Notes: a model not told the origin generated them from the sequence alone. Shown: positions 22,975 to 34,578, counted from the stretch's first letter. The stretch is DNA of 64,000 nucleotides from Forficula auricularia (GCA_024734495.1 JALMQS010000153.1:6349294-6413293), one strand, 5' to 3'. Translations and numbers: made by a program.

Positions 22975-23422
22975 GTGCCGCCCATAAATTACGTCACGCA
23001 GTAAGGGGGAGGGGGCATCTCAGATTTGTGACAAAATGTGACAAAGGGGCCTGGGGATCTTAAAAATTGTGATGTCACAAAAGTCAAATTAACAAATTTT
23101 AAAAATTAAACTTAAGTTATATTAAATACCTCTAGTTGAATTTAATTTATAAAAAAAAAGTTCTACAATAATTTAATTATAGTGTATTATAGTGTGGGCC
23201 TTTTGTTATTTTTTATTTTTTTTTTTTAGAGATATATTGTGAATTTTTGGCTGGCAAATTTTTTTTTCCGATGCCAATAAATAAATTTTAAAAAAAATTA
23301 AAGGGTATAAAAAAGTGATAATGTGACGTCACAATACAAGGTGCTCAATGAAAATGTGACAGAATGTGATAAAGGGGGAGGGGGTCTAAAAATCTTGAAC
23401 TTTGTGTGACGTAATTTATGAA
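22975..23422. mobile_element. MITE with CCATAAATTACGTCA-type ends, copy 1
   Basis: The left end GCCCATAAATTACGTCACGC and the right end GTGTGACGTAATTTATGAAC are inverted. Inside, GTGACAAA(A/G)TGTGACAAAGG is mirrored near the right end. Related ends occur at 23711-23971 and, more distantly, 61691-61904. Confidence 0.6.
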
Positions 23423-23710
23423 CTAAATAATAAAGTAGCTTTCTAGAATTTTTATTTTAAAATGTTAGTATTTTCAATTATTTTTGAGCCCCTCAACCCC
23501 CACTGTTGGGTCACGTTCAATTTCACAAAGTGAATCATTTTCCTAAGGTCCTATAGGGTGCATATATGAAATTTCGTTTAAATCGATCAAAGTGTTTAGG
23601 ACTTGATTGGGAAAATCCCCCCCCCTGCTATTTTGGTCCCCGAAAGAATCAATTTTCTTTTTTTTGTATTAATTTTGACTTCGATTTCAGTCAAAATCTA
23701 ATCAGCTCTT

Positions 23711-23971
23711 AGGGCCCGTCCATAAATTATGTCACACGAATTTCAAGATTTGTGTCACAATCTGTCATTTTCATTGAGCCCCCGGTATTGTGACGCCACA
23801 CTATTTCTAATAATAACCTGAAATCTAAAAAATATATATGAAAATGAAAAAAAAATTGATTTGACTTGTGTGACATCACAATTTTTAAGATCCCCGGGCC
23901 CCCTTGTCACATTTTGTCACAAATCTGAGATGTCCCCTTCACCCTTACTGTGTGACATAATTTATGTCTTA
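23711..23971. mobile_element. MITE with CCATAAATTATGTCA-type ends, copy 2
   Basis: The ends GGGCCCGTCCATAAATTATG and CATAATTTATGTC are inverted. The interior shares GTGTGACATCACAATTTTTA with copy 1. It interrupts family R at CAGCTCTTA. Confidence 0.6.
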
Positions 23972-24438
23972 ACAAATAAAATAAAAACCACACACTAGTT
24001 TTTGACCTAGAGCAGGGGGGGTCGGCAACCATTTGAGACGTAAGAGCCAAAAGTTACAATTTACAAAATTTCCCAGTTTTCAAAGAGCCACTAACATTTT
24101 TGTTCCAATATTTTTTTTAATGATATTGATGTGAGAAGGAGATACACCAGAAGATGCATCCTCTAAAGGCCTGTATGGGATGGCCCCTCCATCGTGAAAA
24201 GAACAGAGTAGAAGGAAAGAAGCCGGGGTCACGAGCCAAATCTCAGAAAGTTAGATACAATCCAATTTACTAAGTTTTTTAAGGGCTTCGAGCAGTGGTA
24301 AATTCTATTATGATATTTGATTAGGATTAGGTATGATTTGATACAATTTTGATGGCTGTATATGTATATAATTAAGTAATGGAGAGGGATTCAGCCAATG
24401 GGTAGCCTCTGCTGAATAAAAGACTCCCAATTATAGAA

Positions 24439-24484
24439 AACGTTTCGGCTTTAATTAAATAATGCCATCATCAGTTCCTAAGAG
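24439..24484 (-). ncRNA. Hammerhead-like motif at a PLE terminus
   Basis: The minus strand reads CTGATGA, extra T, GGC...GCC helix with an AT-rich loop of about 14 bases, GAAAC and GTT. Both core halves are intact, stem III is the minimal A-C/G-T pair without loop, and the cleavage triplet would be GTT. It sits at the 3' side of a PLE body, where these ribozymes are known. Confidence 0.6.
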
Positions 24485-24967
24485 CTGAAAAAAGCGATAG
24501 AGCACACATGTAAAATTACAATAAAATTTTTTACAAAAAATCCAAACTTGTTAATTACAAAATTATATCTTACAGTATTAGCGACACAATTAATTTTATA
24601 AATAAATTGTCCGCAGGCAGAGTTGTTGTGGATTTTATCATAATATACAAAATTATATGAATTACAAAATGGTACATAAATCTTGGTGTGCTCTCACTTG
24701 ATATGCGCAACGTCTCAAGTACAAATATAGCAAATTTCAATTTCATTCAATTAATAATAATAATAATTATGAGGACATTGATCCAATTAGGATCACTGAC
24801 CCCTCACAAACATCTCTTAATTAAAAGATTTCTCAAAATAATTAAGAAACATTAAGAATAACAAAAATTCGAATTTAAAATGACAATATATAAAAACAAA
24901 ATTAAAAAAAAAATTTTTTTTTCTTCTCTACCTTTTACAATTCTTCCCCCCCCCTTCTCAATGTTTA

Positions 24968-25192
24968 TTATACCTGGGCATCAATATTTGTCAATATTGA
25001 CAAGTAAGCATTGCTAAGCCCAATGCAATCAGTTTGAAAATTAAGAGCCCTTTGCCCATATGTCTTAATAAAGCATTTTTCGGCTAGCAGACGCTTATAA
25101 TTGTTCCCCAATCTCATCAAGATGACAGCATCATCAAACTCAAATCCATGTGAGGTATCGATATGGTGTGCACTCAGGGCTGTCGAAGCTTT
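24968..25192 (-). pseudogene. Penelope-like element protein, endonuclease C-terminal tail
   Basis: A clean 74-residue minus-strand frame with no initiation codon ends at TAA (24968). It contains SALSAHHIDTSHGFEFDD and NNYKRLLAEKCFIK. This is the pattern that follows the GIY-YIG core in PLE proteins: a His-x-x-x-Thr-x-His-x-(F/I)-x-F-D block, then a Asn-Tyr-x-(K/R)-R-L-(I/L)-x-E block ending in a helix. The upstream part is cut off at the inverted arm, so this is a 5'-truncated retroelement copy. The frame itself is undamaged, which suggests fairly recent insertion. Confidence 0.75.
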
Positions 25193-25654
25193 TTTTAATT
25201 TTTTTCTATAATTGGGAGTTTTTTATTCAGCAGAGGCTACCCATTGGCTGAATCCCTCTCCATTACTTAATTAGGTATGATTTTTGATTTAAAATAAATA
25301 GCTTTAAATATGAATTTTTTTACAGTATAATATTTTTTGAAAATAAATTAATATGATTATTAATATTTGCGCATGGAACTGGAGAGCCGCATCTTAACAT
25401 TGAAAGAGCCGCAGGTTGCCGACCCCTGACCTAGAGCATACACAAAATTTGGTAAAGTACTAACATACATTTTGTCCAAATAATTAATATCTCATCAAAT
25501 ATAATTTTTCGATGTTCACTCTATGAGGATTTCTTGTAGACCAAAATGCTATGGTTTCACTAATTTTTTTTATCAAAATATGGTAGTTTCAGCCGTTTTT
25601 GAGAAATTTCGAAAAATCAAAACAAAAAACACCCTTTTTCATGCCCAATTATAT

Positions 25655-25870
25655 GTATGCATGTGTGGCCAGGGCACGGCCTTCTGATGGAGCTCGGCAC
25701 GACAGACCAGATGAACTTTTAATTTATATTCTTTTCTAAATTTTGTATTCTTTCCTTGTTGATTTTTCTTCGCAAATAAAAAATTTATCCCTTCTGATAA
25801 TTTAGTTCTTTTTACTAATTGCAATATTAAATCTAATTAAATAAAAGAACATTGGTGACCCCAACCGAGA
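25655..25870 (+). mobile_element. Probable LTR end and primer-binding site, Ty3/gypsy-like relic
   Basis: A 3' LTR edge is suggested by AATAAAAGAACA followed by TTGGTGACCCCAACCGAG (25850-25868), which resembles the primer-binding site region of insect gypsy-type elements. The left LTR edge is uncertain (about 25655, TGTGTGGCCAGGGC). The gag-like relic follows at the expected distance. No second LTR was found. Confidence 0.45.
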
Positions 25871-25915
25871 ACAACAACAGAAAAAAACGAAACAGGATTT
25901 GATTTTAGTCCCGAC

Positions 25916-26122
25916 GTGTTCAAATTCCAAATGGATCTTCAGGATGGAACCACCACAGAAGAAACCAATCCAACTCAACAGATAAGTCGAGTAGCAATTA
26001 AAATACCTACTTTTTGGCGAAAAAAAGTTAACGTATTAGTCCGAGAGCTAGCAACATTTTCTAGAAGGAATTTTCAACCGGCTAATTTTTCGATATTTCC
26101 CTTTCTTATTGAAGCTAGTTAG
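25916..26122 (+). pseudogene. Gag-like N-terminal relic of a Ty3/gypsy-type element
   Basis: The short frame contains ISRVAIKIPTFW. This resembles the start of insect gypsy-type gag proteins, where a similar phrase is followed by Pro-Glu-x-Pro and an aromatic-rich block. Here the following residues lose the pattern, so the copy is broken. It lies just after the presumed primer-binding site. No protease, reverse transcriptase or integrase follows. The assignment is tentative. Confidence 0.45.
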
Positions 26123-26315
26123 GGATGCAATAAGTCTGGCACCTGGGAGCGGTTGCCTTTACTACTGCGCATGTACTTTGTAGAGGTAAAAAATCGATAT
26201 TTTATTCATTTTCAACCGATTAATTTTTATTTTTTATAATCTTTTTAGCATTATAAATTTCTAGCTGACAGACACTTTTCTGGTTGCTAACATTGGGACA
26301 GATCTAATTAAAGTG

Positions 26316-26380
26316 TGAACCCGTGTCTCTCTTTACGCGTAAAGGAAAGAGACACGGGTTCGAATCCCGTCGGATGTTCA
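26316..26380 (+). repeat. tRNA 3'-half-like sequence in a hairpin
   Basis: GACACGGGTTCGAATCCCGT is a good T-arm (B-box) sequence. A mirrored GAACCCGTGTCTCT precedes it around CTTTACGCGTAAAG. There is no anticodon arm in the right place, so this is a tRNA-derived hairpin and not a tRNA gene. Confidence 0.55.
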
Positions 26381-27524
26381 ATTTATTTCTCCTTTTCAAA
26401 AAAAAAAAAAATAAAATAATTTTCTAAATATGTAGAATTAACGTAAGAAATTATTGATTATAATATTTAGATTTCGCGGTTCAAATTAGTTTATGAAAAA
26501 ATTAAAACTAACGTTTAAAAGTTAATTTGTCTAAAATTATTATTTGCATTTTTTAAGATCTAATTGATTTGATGTCGTATAAAAAAATAGTTCTTATGAA
26601 AGATGTTCAGTTTTTTTTGTAAATCTAGGCTATGTAAAAAATATGGGCTTTCATTTAAAAAACAGAACTTGACGTTGAAATACCCATGAAAGCTTGTTCT
26701 AGGTCGACAAACAATAGCGTAGTTTAGTTTCCCCTTGATATAAATAAACTTATATTTGAAACTTTTTTCAAATAATGCACTGTTTTTGAGTTATAAGACT
26801 GTCTCAAGATAAAAAACTCACCCGGCATGTTCTTCTAACTCACCTATTCTTGGGACTATAACCTGCCTTGATTCATTTATTCACAAGCATATACGTATTT
26901 AAAAAAAAGGCATATAAATATTCAAACGGTCCGACAACAGTTGGACAGACTTGCAAACCGATTCTAGGCAACAAGCGAAGTTTATTTAAAATTTTAATAA
27001 GTTTAATTATATTGATAGAAAACTCCTATATTATTAGTTTATTTTTTTCCAATATGACCCTAATAAACCTGTGGATAACCTCCAGGGTCATGTATCATTT
27101 AAAGAGGATGCGGAACTTGTTAGATTTCGTAAGTTAAAATCGTTAATACCAGTTTAAATGTTAAGAAAGTATTCAATGTCGATAAAATACTCATTTAGAT
27201 AAATACGAGGAAAAATTAATAATTAGAAGATTTTTATTACCTGAATACCAGTGGCCTACTAAACACACCTTCTAATATAATGGGCAGGTTTGTTTTATGT
27301 TTTGGGTTAGAAATGTTAAATGTACAAACAAAAATTTAGATCCGAAGAATAATTTTAATTTTATTGTTTTTAAAGAGGTTCATCGCTTGTTATCAGAAAT
27401 TTATAAATAATCGGGAGTCTTGGACAGAGGCACTATGAGGATGAGAAGGGCAGGGAGTTCTAGCCCAGGGGTCCGGCCGCTTTTTATATAAATATTTAAT
27501 AAGAGGGGGAGGGAGGCTCAAATA
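26381..27524. other. No gene recognised
   Basis: AT-rich. The 89-codon frame at 26868-27137 has a hydrophobic middle but no recognised family, and its codon use matches the AT-rich background. CAGGGGTCCGGCCGC at about 27469 might be a lone hAT end. Confidence 0.45.
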
Positions 27525-27989
27525 CAAGGTGGGTCATAAAGATCTACTACATTCTGAAGAGGTATAAAAAATGAAAAAGTTTAACTAAATAAAAGTAAAA
27601 AACCCGAATATCTTTTTGAAAAATAACATAAAATAAATTTTTCTTTAAATGTGTTTTAAAAATTATATCAGACAAAAAAAAAAGGGGGGGGGTCAAAAAT
27701 GAAAATTCTAGCCCTTTTGAACAAACTATATATACAAAATTTGCTTAGTTTTTCCATTTCTAGCCTTCTGAGGGTCCACAGAATATGTTTACAAAATTTG
27801 GTTGAGTTTGGTCGAAAGGGCTATTTTAAATTTTTGACCCCCCCCTTTTTTTGTCTGATAATGTTTAAAACACATTAAAAAAAAATTATTTTATGTTCTT
27901 TTCAAAAATATATTCAGTTTTTTTTCTAGTTAATTTTTTTCATTTTTTATACCTCTTCAAAATGTGGTAGATCTTTATGCCCCACCCTG
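27525..27989. mobile_element. MITE with ~160-bp terminal inverted repeats, TA flanks
   Basis: The left end CAAGGTGGGTCATAAAGATC and the right end GATCTTTATGCCCCACCCTG are inverted and the match extends to GTTTTAAA(A/C). TA flanks both sides. The centre (27680-27850) holds two G/C-tract units of the kind seen in family R. Confidence 0.65.
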
Positions 27990-28154
27990 TATAAGCTTTC
28001 AGCAGCCCTGGCCATGGATATCGAAATACGGGGTTATTATAAACGAAATTCATGTATAAAATTAACAATTGTTTCTTGTTTTATTGGTGCTAAAATTAGC
28101 ATGAGATCGCCATTTTAAAATTGCACTAGTTACCTGCTAGAAACCTTTTTAATA

Positions 28155-28372
28155 GAGACTATAGGGACCGTGCGCCAACTGGCAATCAAAATGCAAACAT
28201 AATAGGGGTATTTATTAAATGTTTAAATGTCATTTTTTGTTTACTATTATTATTATTTATTATTTATTTATTTAAAAATATATTTCCACGATACAATATT
28301 TGTATTTATTACAATTCCCCCAAATTATTTGAATAAATAAACACAAGAGAGCACTACCTTCGGCAGTAGTGT
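28155..28372 (+). repeat. Short interspersed element, copy 1
   Basis: Begins GGGACCGTGCGCCAACTGGC and ends with hairpin CACTACC-TTC-GGCAGTAGTG. A second copy with the same ends is inverted at about 46430-46665. No coding sequence. The 3' hairpin recalls Helitrons but the terminus is unclear. Confidence 0.5.
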
Positions 28373-29705
28373 AACGGGGGGGGGGGGGTTCAGGTGCACC
28401 TGCGGGGCCCAGATCAGGCCATGGCATTTTTAAAATATCTTGTCAGATACGATCATAGATGGAAAAATAGAGGCCAGACAGAAAGATTAAGCAGGAGATG
28501 TGACGTTGTGGTCAAATTAATATGACATCGGATTTCCAGAAAAGAAAGGTAAACCTATTTAACATTTGTAATTAAACTCCCATAAAATATTAAAGTTTTT
28601 TAAATTAAATTTTAATATACACAAATATTATGTTACAAATTTACTACCTCTATTGAGGTAAAATTTCATAGAGGCTTATATTAATATTCGCAATTTATCT
28701 AAAGGAATAGTTAAAAAAACATTTTAAGGCATCTCCTCAAGCAAAGAAAGTGCTAATTAGATAAAATTATGCTATTAAACAAGTTTTCTTGTAATTTTTA
28801 TTTTTTCGCCCCAATTGCAAAGTGGCTTGCCCCCCTCCCCTTCCCGCCCTCTCCTTTCGGACCTATAACTATGTAAGTTTAGGATATAAAGATCTACAAA
28901 AAATCAAGAAAATAGCTTACTGCGAGTTCTTAAAATGAAAAGTATTTTGGTTGATATAAAATAATTAGTTTGTAAGATATATGAAAAAAAACGGTTTTAA
29001 TTTCACCTAGTTTTAGGAATATTTTCTTAACATGAGCTAACAACGTGGTGGAAAACATGGTTTTTATCATCCTTAATCCATGTATATAAAAATTAATAGA
29101 TGTAAATATGCTCTAACCTACCCCACTTTATTAGGTGACCAAAAAAACGCTTGAACAGAATTTTTCTACTTTTATTTTCTAGTCTCGCCCAGGGGCTAGA
29201 GCGATCGACTTTCCATCAAACCAAATCAATATAACTGTTGATGCTAGAAAATGTTCATTATTGAAAAAAAAACCACCAAATCAAGGAAAGGCAACGGGAA
29301 ACTAGCGCAGGGAAACATTTTAAAGTGAAAGTAAAAAAAAAACGAGTATAATATTTATTTATTTATTTTTTGAAGGTCCTCCACATCTTCCCTTATTATA
29401 GCCCCTTCTGATTTGCATGAAAGGTCATAGCAGAACGATATAAAAAAACTTTTTTGTGTTGTGGAAAATTTAATTGATTGGGACACATAATATCAGATTT
29501 TATTCAACATTATATACTTAGCTGGAAAAATATTTGAGATTTAATTTACAATATTGATAATAATTATTTTGAAAGAGGCAAATCATTATTCGTATTTAGT
29601 TATACCTACTCATTTTTTTCATCACTATGAAAACGGTTTCATAATCGCCTACAAAATCAAAACATTTTGAAAAATATGTGATATATGGTCATCTCATAAC
29701 TTTAC
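28373..29705. other. No gene recognised
   Basis: A G11 run at 28378-28388 and AT-rich DNA. 29190-29340 retains a little LINE-leader-like text (GGCAACGGGAAACTAGCG). Nothing else is supported. Confidence 0.45.
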
Positions 29706-29709
29706 CAAC

Positions 29710-30050
29710 GCCTGCCCCCCCCTTCAAAGGTCCTAAACTCTAGCACAAATTGTACAAATCATATCAATTTTTTAAACCACCCCCGCCCAATTTTTGGTCC
29801 GTCTTTAACCAAAATCTAATCAGCTTTTAATCTCAATATAAAATAGATAATTACATAATTTCATTTTAATACTTTTCAGTATTTAGTTTTTGAGCTAGAT
29901 AGTTCAAAAATTTGGTACCACTAACACATTTTGGAAAATAATTAATATCTTTAAAAATATTACATTTCCGATATTCACAATAAAAGGATTTATTATAGAC
30001 CAAAACGTCGTCATTTAGCTGAATTTTTAAGAAAATTACAAGAAGTTGCC
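29710..30050 (-). repeat. Family R relic (minus), abutting a plus copy
   Basis: Contains AACCAAAATCTAATCAGC, TTTTTGAGCTAGAT and TATAGACCAAAACG, all in R order on the minus strand. It stops where the plus copy begins, giving a head-to-head arrangement. Confidence 0.55.
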
Positions 30051-30058
30051 ATCTTTTT

Positions 30059-30918
30059 ACTTTACCATACAGAGTATGGTCAAGTATTGTAATCGTGCAC
30101 GAAAAAAGTGGTTTTTTTGCTTCTTTTTTTTCGAAATATCTCAAAAACGGCTCAAACTATGTTGATTAAAAAAATTGAGCGAAATCATCCATTTCGGTCT
30201 ACAAAAAAGGTCCAATAAGTGAACATCGAAAAAATTATATTTTTCGAGATAATAACTGTTTTATCAAAATGTCTGTTAGACTGTTAGGTTGTTAGAGGTT
30301 ATTCTGTTAGTCTGTGCGTTACCAAATTTTCTGGAGGAGCTAGCTCAAAAACTAGTATGAATATCGAAACCAAATTTCACACGTAGTTTTGATGTATTGA
30401 GATTAAGAGCTGGTTAGATTTTGGTGCATATCAACCCAAAATAAAGGGTGGGGGGTATAATTTAAATTTATAATATTTTCAAACTAAAAAAACAAGAAAA
30501 ATGAAATAAACTATAAAATGAATCTATAAAAACAAAAAAACAAAATTCCGGTGCCAAAATTAGGAAGAGGGGGGTGGGGGAATAAAAATCTAGGCCATTT
30601 GAGTGAACTCAACCATATTTTGTATACAAATTCACTGGGCCCTCAGAACACTAAAAATGCAAAAACAAACCGCCGAAAATGGGGGGGGGGCGGGGTCAAA
30701 AAATGAAAATCTAGTCTCTTAAACCAAATACAACCAAATTTTGTATATCTAAATAATCAGTGGGCTACCAGACGACTAAAAATGCAAAAACTAACAGCCC
30801 AAAATGGGGGGGGGGTTGTAGGGTCAAAAAATGAAAATCTAGGCCCTTGTACCAAACTCAACCAGAAGTGTATGGTAAAGTCAAGTGGATGGCCACATCA
30901 GAACGTGTCAATTTATTT
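30059..30918 (+). repeat. Family R, full-length copy
   Basis: Starts ACTTTACCATACAGAGTATGG and ends GTATGGTAAAGTCAAGTGG plus GTGTCAATTTATTT. It contains three G-tract units (about 30560-30850). Confidence 0.8.
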
Positions 30919-31454
30919 TAGCAGTGCCATAACGAGGGTATGCAGCCCTTTGTGGCGAAGGTCTAACTTTTGCGCCTCCCCCTAGCCCAATAATGACAAA
31001 AAAATTAAAAATTTTAATGTTACAAGTTAAATGCAATATATTAAATACTATTAACCTGATCAAAATGAGTTGGCTGTATATACAATAATGTATTTGTCAA
31101 GGTATTTGTATGAATAAATAATCTATGTTACAACGTAAATAAGAACAAATTCTTATTCTTATTCAATGAAGACAAAATAAAAGAAATACATAGCATAGGT
31201 ATGTTAAAATAATATAATAAAAACATGATTGATTCATGAAGAGTAGAATAGCCAAGTAAAATTAAAACCACGTGCAACTCTACCCGGGTCAGTATCCTTT
31301 GTTTTGAGCCCCAAACCCAATTACGCCCACGCCACGCCCCTGTGTTTTTTAGATCCGAGATGCAATCCCGATCGCCAAAATTTGCAATCCGGGTCAATTG
31401 GCTATCTATCTTGTGAGGCGAATAGCTCTGAGATATGTATATATAACACAGATT

Positions 31455-31735
31455 ACATTTAGCACTCGGGCTCGATTTCAGAGGGGGTAAACAAACAACC
31501 CTTTTCTGACATTTATTAATTGAAAATATAATAATTCATTTCATCTAGGATCTAATAGATGACAACCTCTTGTCCTTAGAAATTTCAAGTCTATTCCTAT
31601 TGGCAATTTTACATTTTATAGCTCAATTTTTTTTATCAAAGTAGTTTAAGACGTTTTTGAGATATTTCGAAAATACGAAAAAAACAACAATTTTTTAATG
31701 CACGATTACACTACTTCACCATTCTCAGTATAGTA
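31455..31735. repeat. tRNA-like SINE fragment joined to an R fragment
   Basis: 31461-31600 carries CTCGGGCTCGATTTCAGAGG and TTCTGACATTTATTAATTG, which match the plus-strand arm of the fold-back at 33513-34042. 31620-31735 is a minus R fragment (ATCAAAGTAGTTTAAGACG, TGCACGATTACA). Confidence 0.5.
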
Positions 31736-32333
31736 AATTAAAAATTAAAAAAATTAAATGAATATATACCTATTGGTGGTCTAAGAATGAATTCAATGCT
31801 GCTCTATTATAGTGGACTTTTGCAGTTCGCTTTCTATAAGGTGAACTATCAATATACCAAGAAAAACTTTGACAAGAATAATTACGATTCTACATATGAA
31901 TTTACATGTAATTAATGTAATTCACGACAGTGCGAATTTAGTAGAAAGTAATGTCTTTCGATTTCTTTGAAATATTTAATTCTACTACTATTGGCAATTT
32001 GAATTTTGATATTTTTGTGTTGATTGATCCCAAGTTCAAATACATTCGAATTCATGAATTCATATTAAGAATTTAAAAGGAAAGACATGGACTGTATAAT
32101 AGAGTTAATTAGATTTTATTAACAATTTTAGAGGCGTATTCAGAGAGGCATGAGACATGCCTAATCCGCTTCTCCAGAAATCATATCTAGTATCTAGCTA
32201 GCGTACACTAAATATAAAATATAAAACCACGAAAATCTAATGTAAAATATTTTTTTGAGATTTTATTCAACTTTTTTATTCAGATATTTTTATATTAATA
32301 ATTACCAATGTGTATTATTTTCATAAAATTTTT
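31736..32333. other. No gene recognised
   Basis: AT-rich sequence without terminal repeats or a plausible coding frame. Confidence 0.45.
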
Positions 32334-33152
32334 ACTTTACCATACAGGGTATAGTCAAGTATTGTAATAGTGCATGAAAAGGGGTTTTCTCCTTCTTTTT
32401 TCGAAATATCTAAAAAACGGCTTAAACTATTTTGTTTAAAAAATTGGGCGAAACCATGGCATTTTGGTCTACAAAAAGATCTAAAGTGAACACCGAAAAA
32501 GTTATATTTTTCTAGATAATAACTGTTTTATCAAAATGTCTATGTCTGTTAGTCTGTGCGTTCCCAAATTTTGTGGACGAGCTAGCTCAAAATCTAGTGT
32601 AAATATCAAAACCAAATTTCACATGTAGTTTTGGTGCAATGAGATTAAGAGCTGGTTAGATTTTGTGCATATCGACACAAAATTTAGGAGGCAGGGAGGT
32701 TAAAATTTAAAATTATAATATTTTCAAACTAAAAAACAAGAAAAATGAAATATACTATAAAATGAACTTATAATAAAGAAAATATTTTTTTTCTGGCTCC
32801 GAAATTAGGAGGGGAGTGGGGATCAAAAATAAAAATCTAGGCCATTTGAGCCACCTCAACCATATTTTGTATACAATATCAGTGGGCCCCCAGAACACTA
32901 AAAATGCAAAAACAAACCGCCCAAAATGGGGGGGGGTCAAAAAATGAAAATCTAGGCCCTTGGACCAAATCCAACCAAATTTTGTATACCTACATAATCA
33001 GTGGGCTACCAGAAATCCAAAAACTAACCGCCCAAAACGGGGGGGGGGGGTTGTAGTGTCAAAAAATGAAAATCTAGGCCCTAGTACCAAACTCAACCAG
33101 AAGTGTATGGTAAAGTCAAGTGGATGGTCAAATCAGAAGGTGTCAATTTTTT
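32334..33152 (+). repeat. Family R, full-length copy
   Basis: Starts ACTTTACCATACAGGGTATAG and ends GTATGGTAAAGTCAAGTGG plus TGTCAATTTTTTT. It has three G-tract units. The frames 32755-32940 (minus) and 32960-33187 (plus) fall inside these units and are spurious. Confidence 0.8.
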
Positions 33153-33512
33153 TATGGGGATTTCTAAAAATTACACTGGGAACGTAGCCTGGAAGTTACA
33201 TATTAAAAAAAAAAATGTTAAAACTTTAAAAAATATAAAAAAAAAAAAAAAAATTTTTTTTTCTTTAAATTCTCAGCATTAGTTATTTCATGATAAATCC
33301 AACATCTTGATTACAAAGGAATAAAATCTAATGAAAAAGCTAGGAATACTATTGAAATCAATATTAAATGATATAACTGAGGATTTAATGGAAAGCAGTC
33401 CGGAAATAAATAAAAAGATTATTTTTAATAAAAGAGAATTTGTTGGAAGCTTTTTGAAACATTTTAATTCTATCTGAAAGATTTCAATTTGCGATGGTAA
33501 TAGATTCAAATT

Positions 33513-34042
33513 TTCTTAGAAAATCATAAGATGGTGTCATCTATTAAATCCTATGGAATGGAATATTTTGAATTATATGTCAGAAGGGTTGTTTTTCACC
33601 CCTCGGGAATCGAACCCGAGTGCCAGTAACAGCAATCCGGGCCACCTGGCAGCTGCGAGGTGCTAACTTCTCTGACATAAATAGTTTGCTTACTATTGTT
33701 ATTTTAATTTGTAAAATTTCGCAATCTAGTAATTCTAAATTTAAAAACAACCATGCCATATTAGTTTAAAAAAAGGTGGTTGAGTGTTTCGAATTTTGAG
33801 GAGATTCAAAATTCGAAGGGCATTTTACAAATTAAGATAACAATAGTAAGTAAAATATTAAACGCGTTTACATATGTCAGAGAGGTTAGCACCTCGCAGG
33901 TGAGCCAGATGGCTCGGATTGCTGTTACCGGCACTCAGGTTCGATTCCCGAGGGGGTGAAAAACAGCCCTTCTGACATATAATTAAAAATATTCCATTCC
34001 ATCGGATTTAATAGATGACACCATCTTATGATTTTCTAAGAA
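33513..34042. repeat. 530-bp fold-back with a tRNA-like SINE head in each arm
   Basis: The outer arms TTCTTAGAAAATCATAAG / CTTATGATTTTCTAAGAA match inward to a unique loop of about 100 bp (33715-33815). Each arm has an A-box-like GTGAGCCAGATGGCTCGG and a B-box GGTTCGATTCCCGAG (plus-arm copy 33890-33950). Related single fragments lie at 31461-31600 and 58998-59105. The tRNA similarity is clear, but acceptor and anticodon arms are not intact. Confidence 0.7.
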
Positions 34043-34530
34043 TATTCTTTCTGATATTTCTCATGGGTTCAAATACCCGATTGGAATTGAAATTCGTTTT
34101 TATATGAATCTCTTAATCTAAATATAAAAGCAATCAATAATGAAATTTCTTTTTGATATTCTTGTGTGATTTTTGAGATAGAGTGCATACAAAATTTGAC
34201 CTCCGACTCACTCCCTCAAACGTGATAACTGTTAAGTTGTATTTCCTATAAAATTTCCAAAATAAATATATATTTTTTTTAATTAATAAAACCTATAATT
34301 AGTGTATAGTAATAAAAAAACCTGTTTGTCTTTTTTGTTGAAAATTCATTCGATTTTCATCAATGAGGAATATTACTACGCATATGGTTTGAAATTCCTT
34401 TTCATATTCTAGTAAGTAACCGGAAGAGATTGTTGAGAAGGAAGGGGCTCTCAGTTGACAATGGTGTCTGAGGATGGCTCATCTTAAGAAGATGGGAGGA
34501 GCAATGGGAGGAGCTGGCTCAATGCCGGAG

Positions 34531-34537
34531 TATAAGA
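34531..34537 (+). promoter_or_regulatory. TATA box of the Osiris-family gene
   Basis: TATAAGA is followed by a GC-rich GCGGCGAGC. With the usual spacing of about 30 bp, transcription would start near 34560, about 20 bases before the proposed start codon. An in-frame ATG at 34474 lies upstream of this box and so would not be in the mRNA. Confidence 0.65.
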
Positions 34538-34578
34538 GGCGGCGAGCATTCGCGCTGCATTTTAGCATTGCCCTCACT

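Larger units (their letters stand above)
24375..25273 (-). mobile_element. 5'-truncated Penelope-like element between inverted terminal arms
   Basis: ATTAAGTAATGGAGAGGGAT...CCCAATTATAG at 24371-24436 is present inverted at 25202-25273, so the element is bounded by facing terminal repeats, as PLE insertions often are. On the minus strand the order is arm, endonuclease C-terminus (25192-24968), untranslated DNA, then the hammerhead-like motif (24484-24439) and the other arm. The reverse transcriptase and GIY-YIG core are missing. Confidence 0.75.
24013..25428. mobile_element. hAT-type element with 8-bp target duplication
   Basis: It begins CAGGGGGGGTCGGCAACC and ends GGTTGCCGACCCCTG, typical hAT terminal inverted repeats. 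ACCTAGAG is duplicated at 24005-24012 and 25429-25436. The subterminal GAGCC(A/G) motifs are also inverted. No transposase was recognised; most of the interior (24375-25273) is a later Penelope-like insertion. Confidence 0.85.
23460..25650 (-). repeat. Family R relic (minus), split by two insertions
   Basis: R-type minus-strand text is seen at 23640-23711 (AAAATCTAATCAGCTCTTA), 23972-24012 (CACACTAGTTTTTGACC) and 25429-25650 (TTCGATGTTCAC, TTTCAGCCGTTTTTGAG). The gaps are filled by the MITE 23711-23971 and the hAT 24013-25428, which gives a clear order of insertion. Confidence 0.65.
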
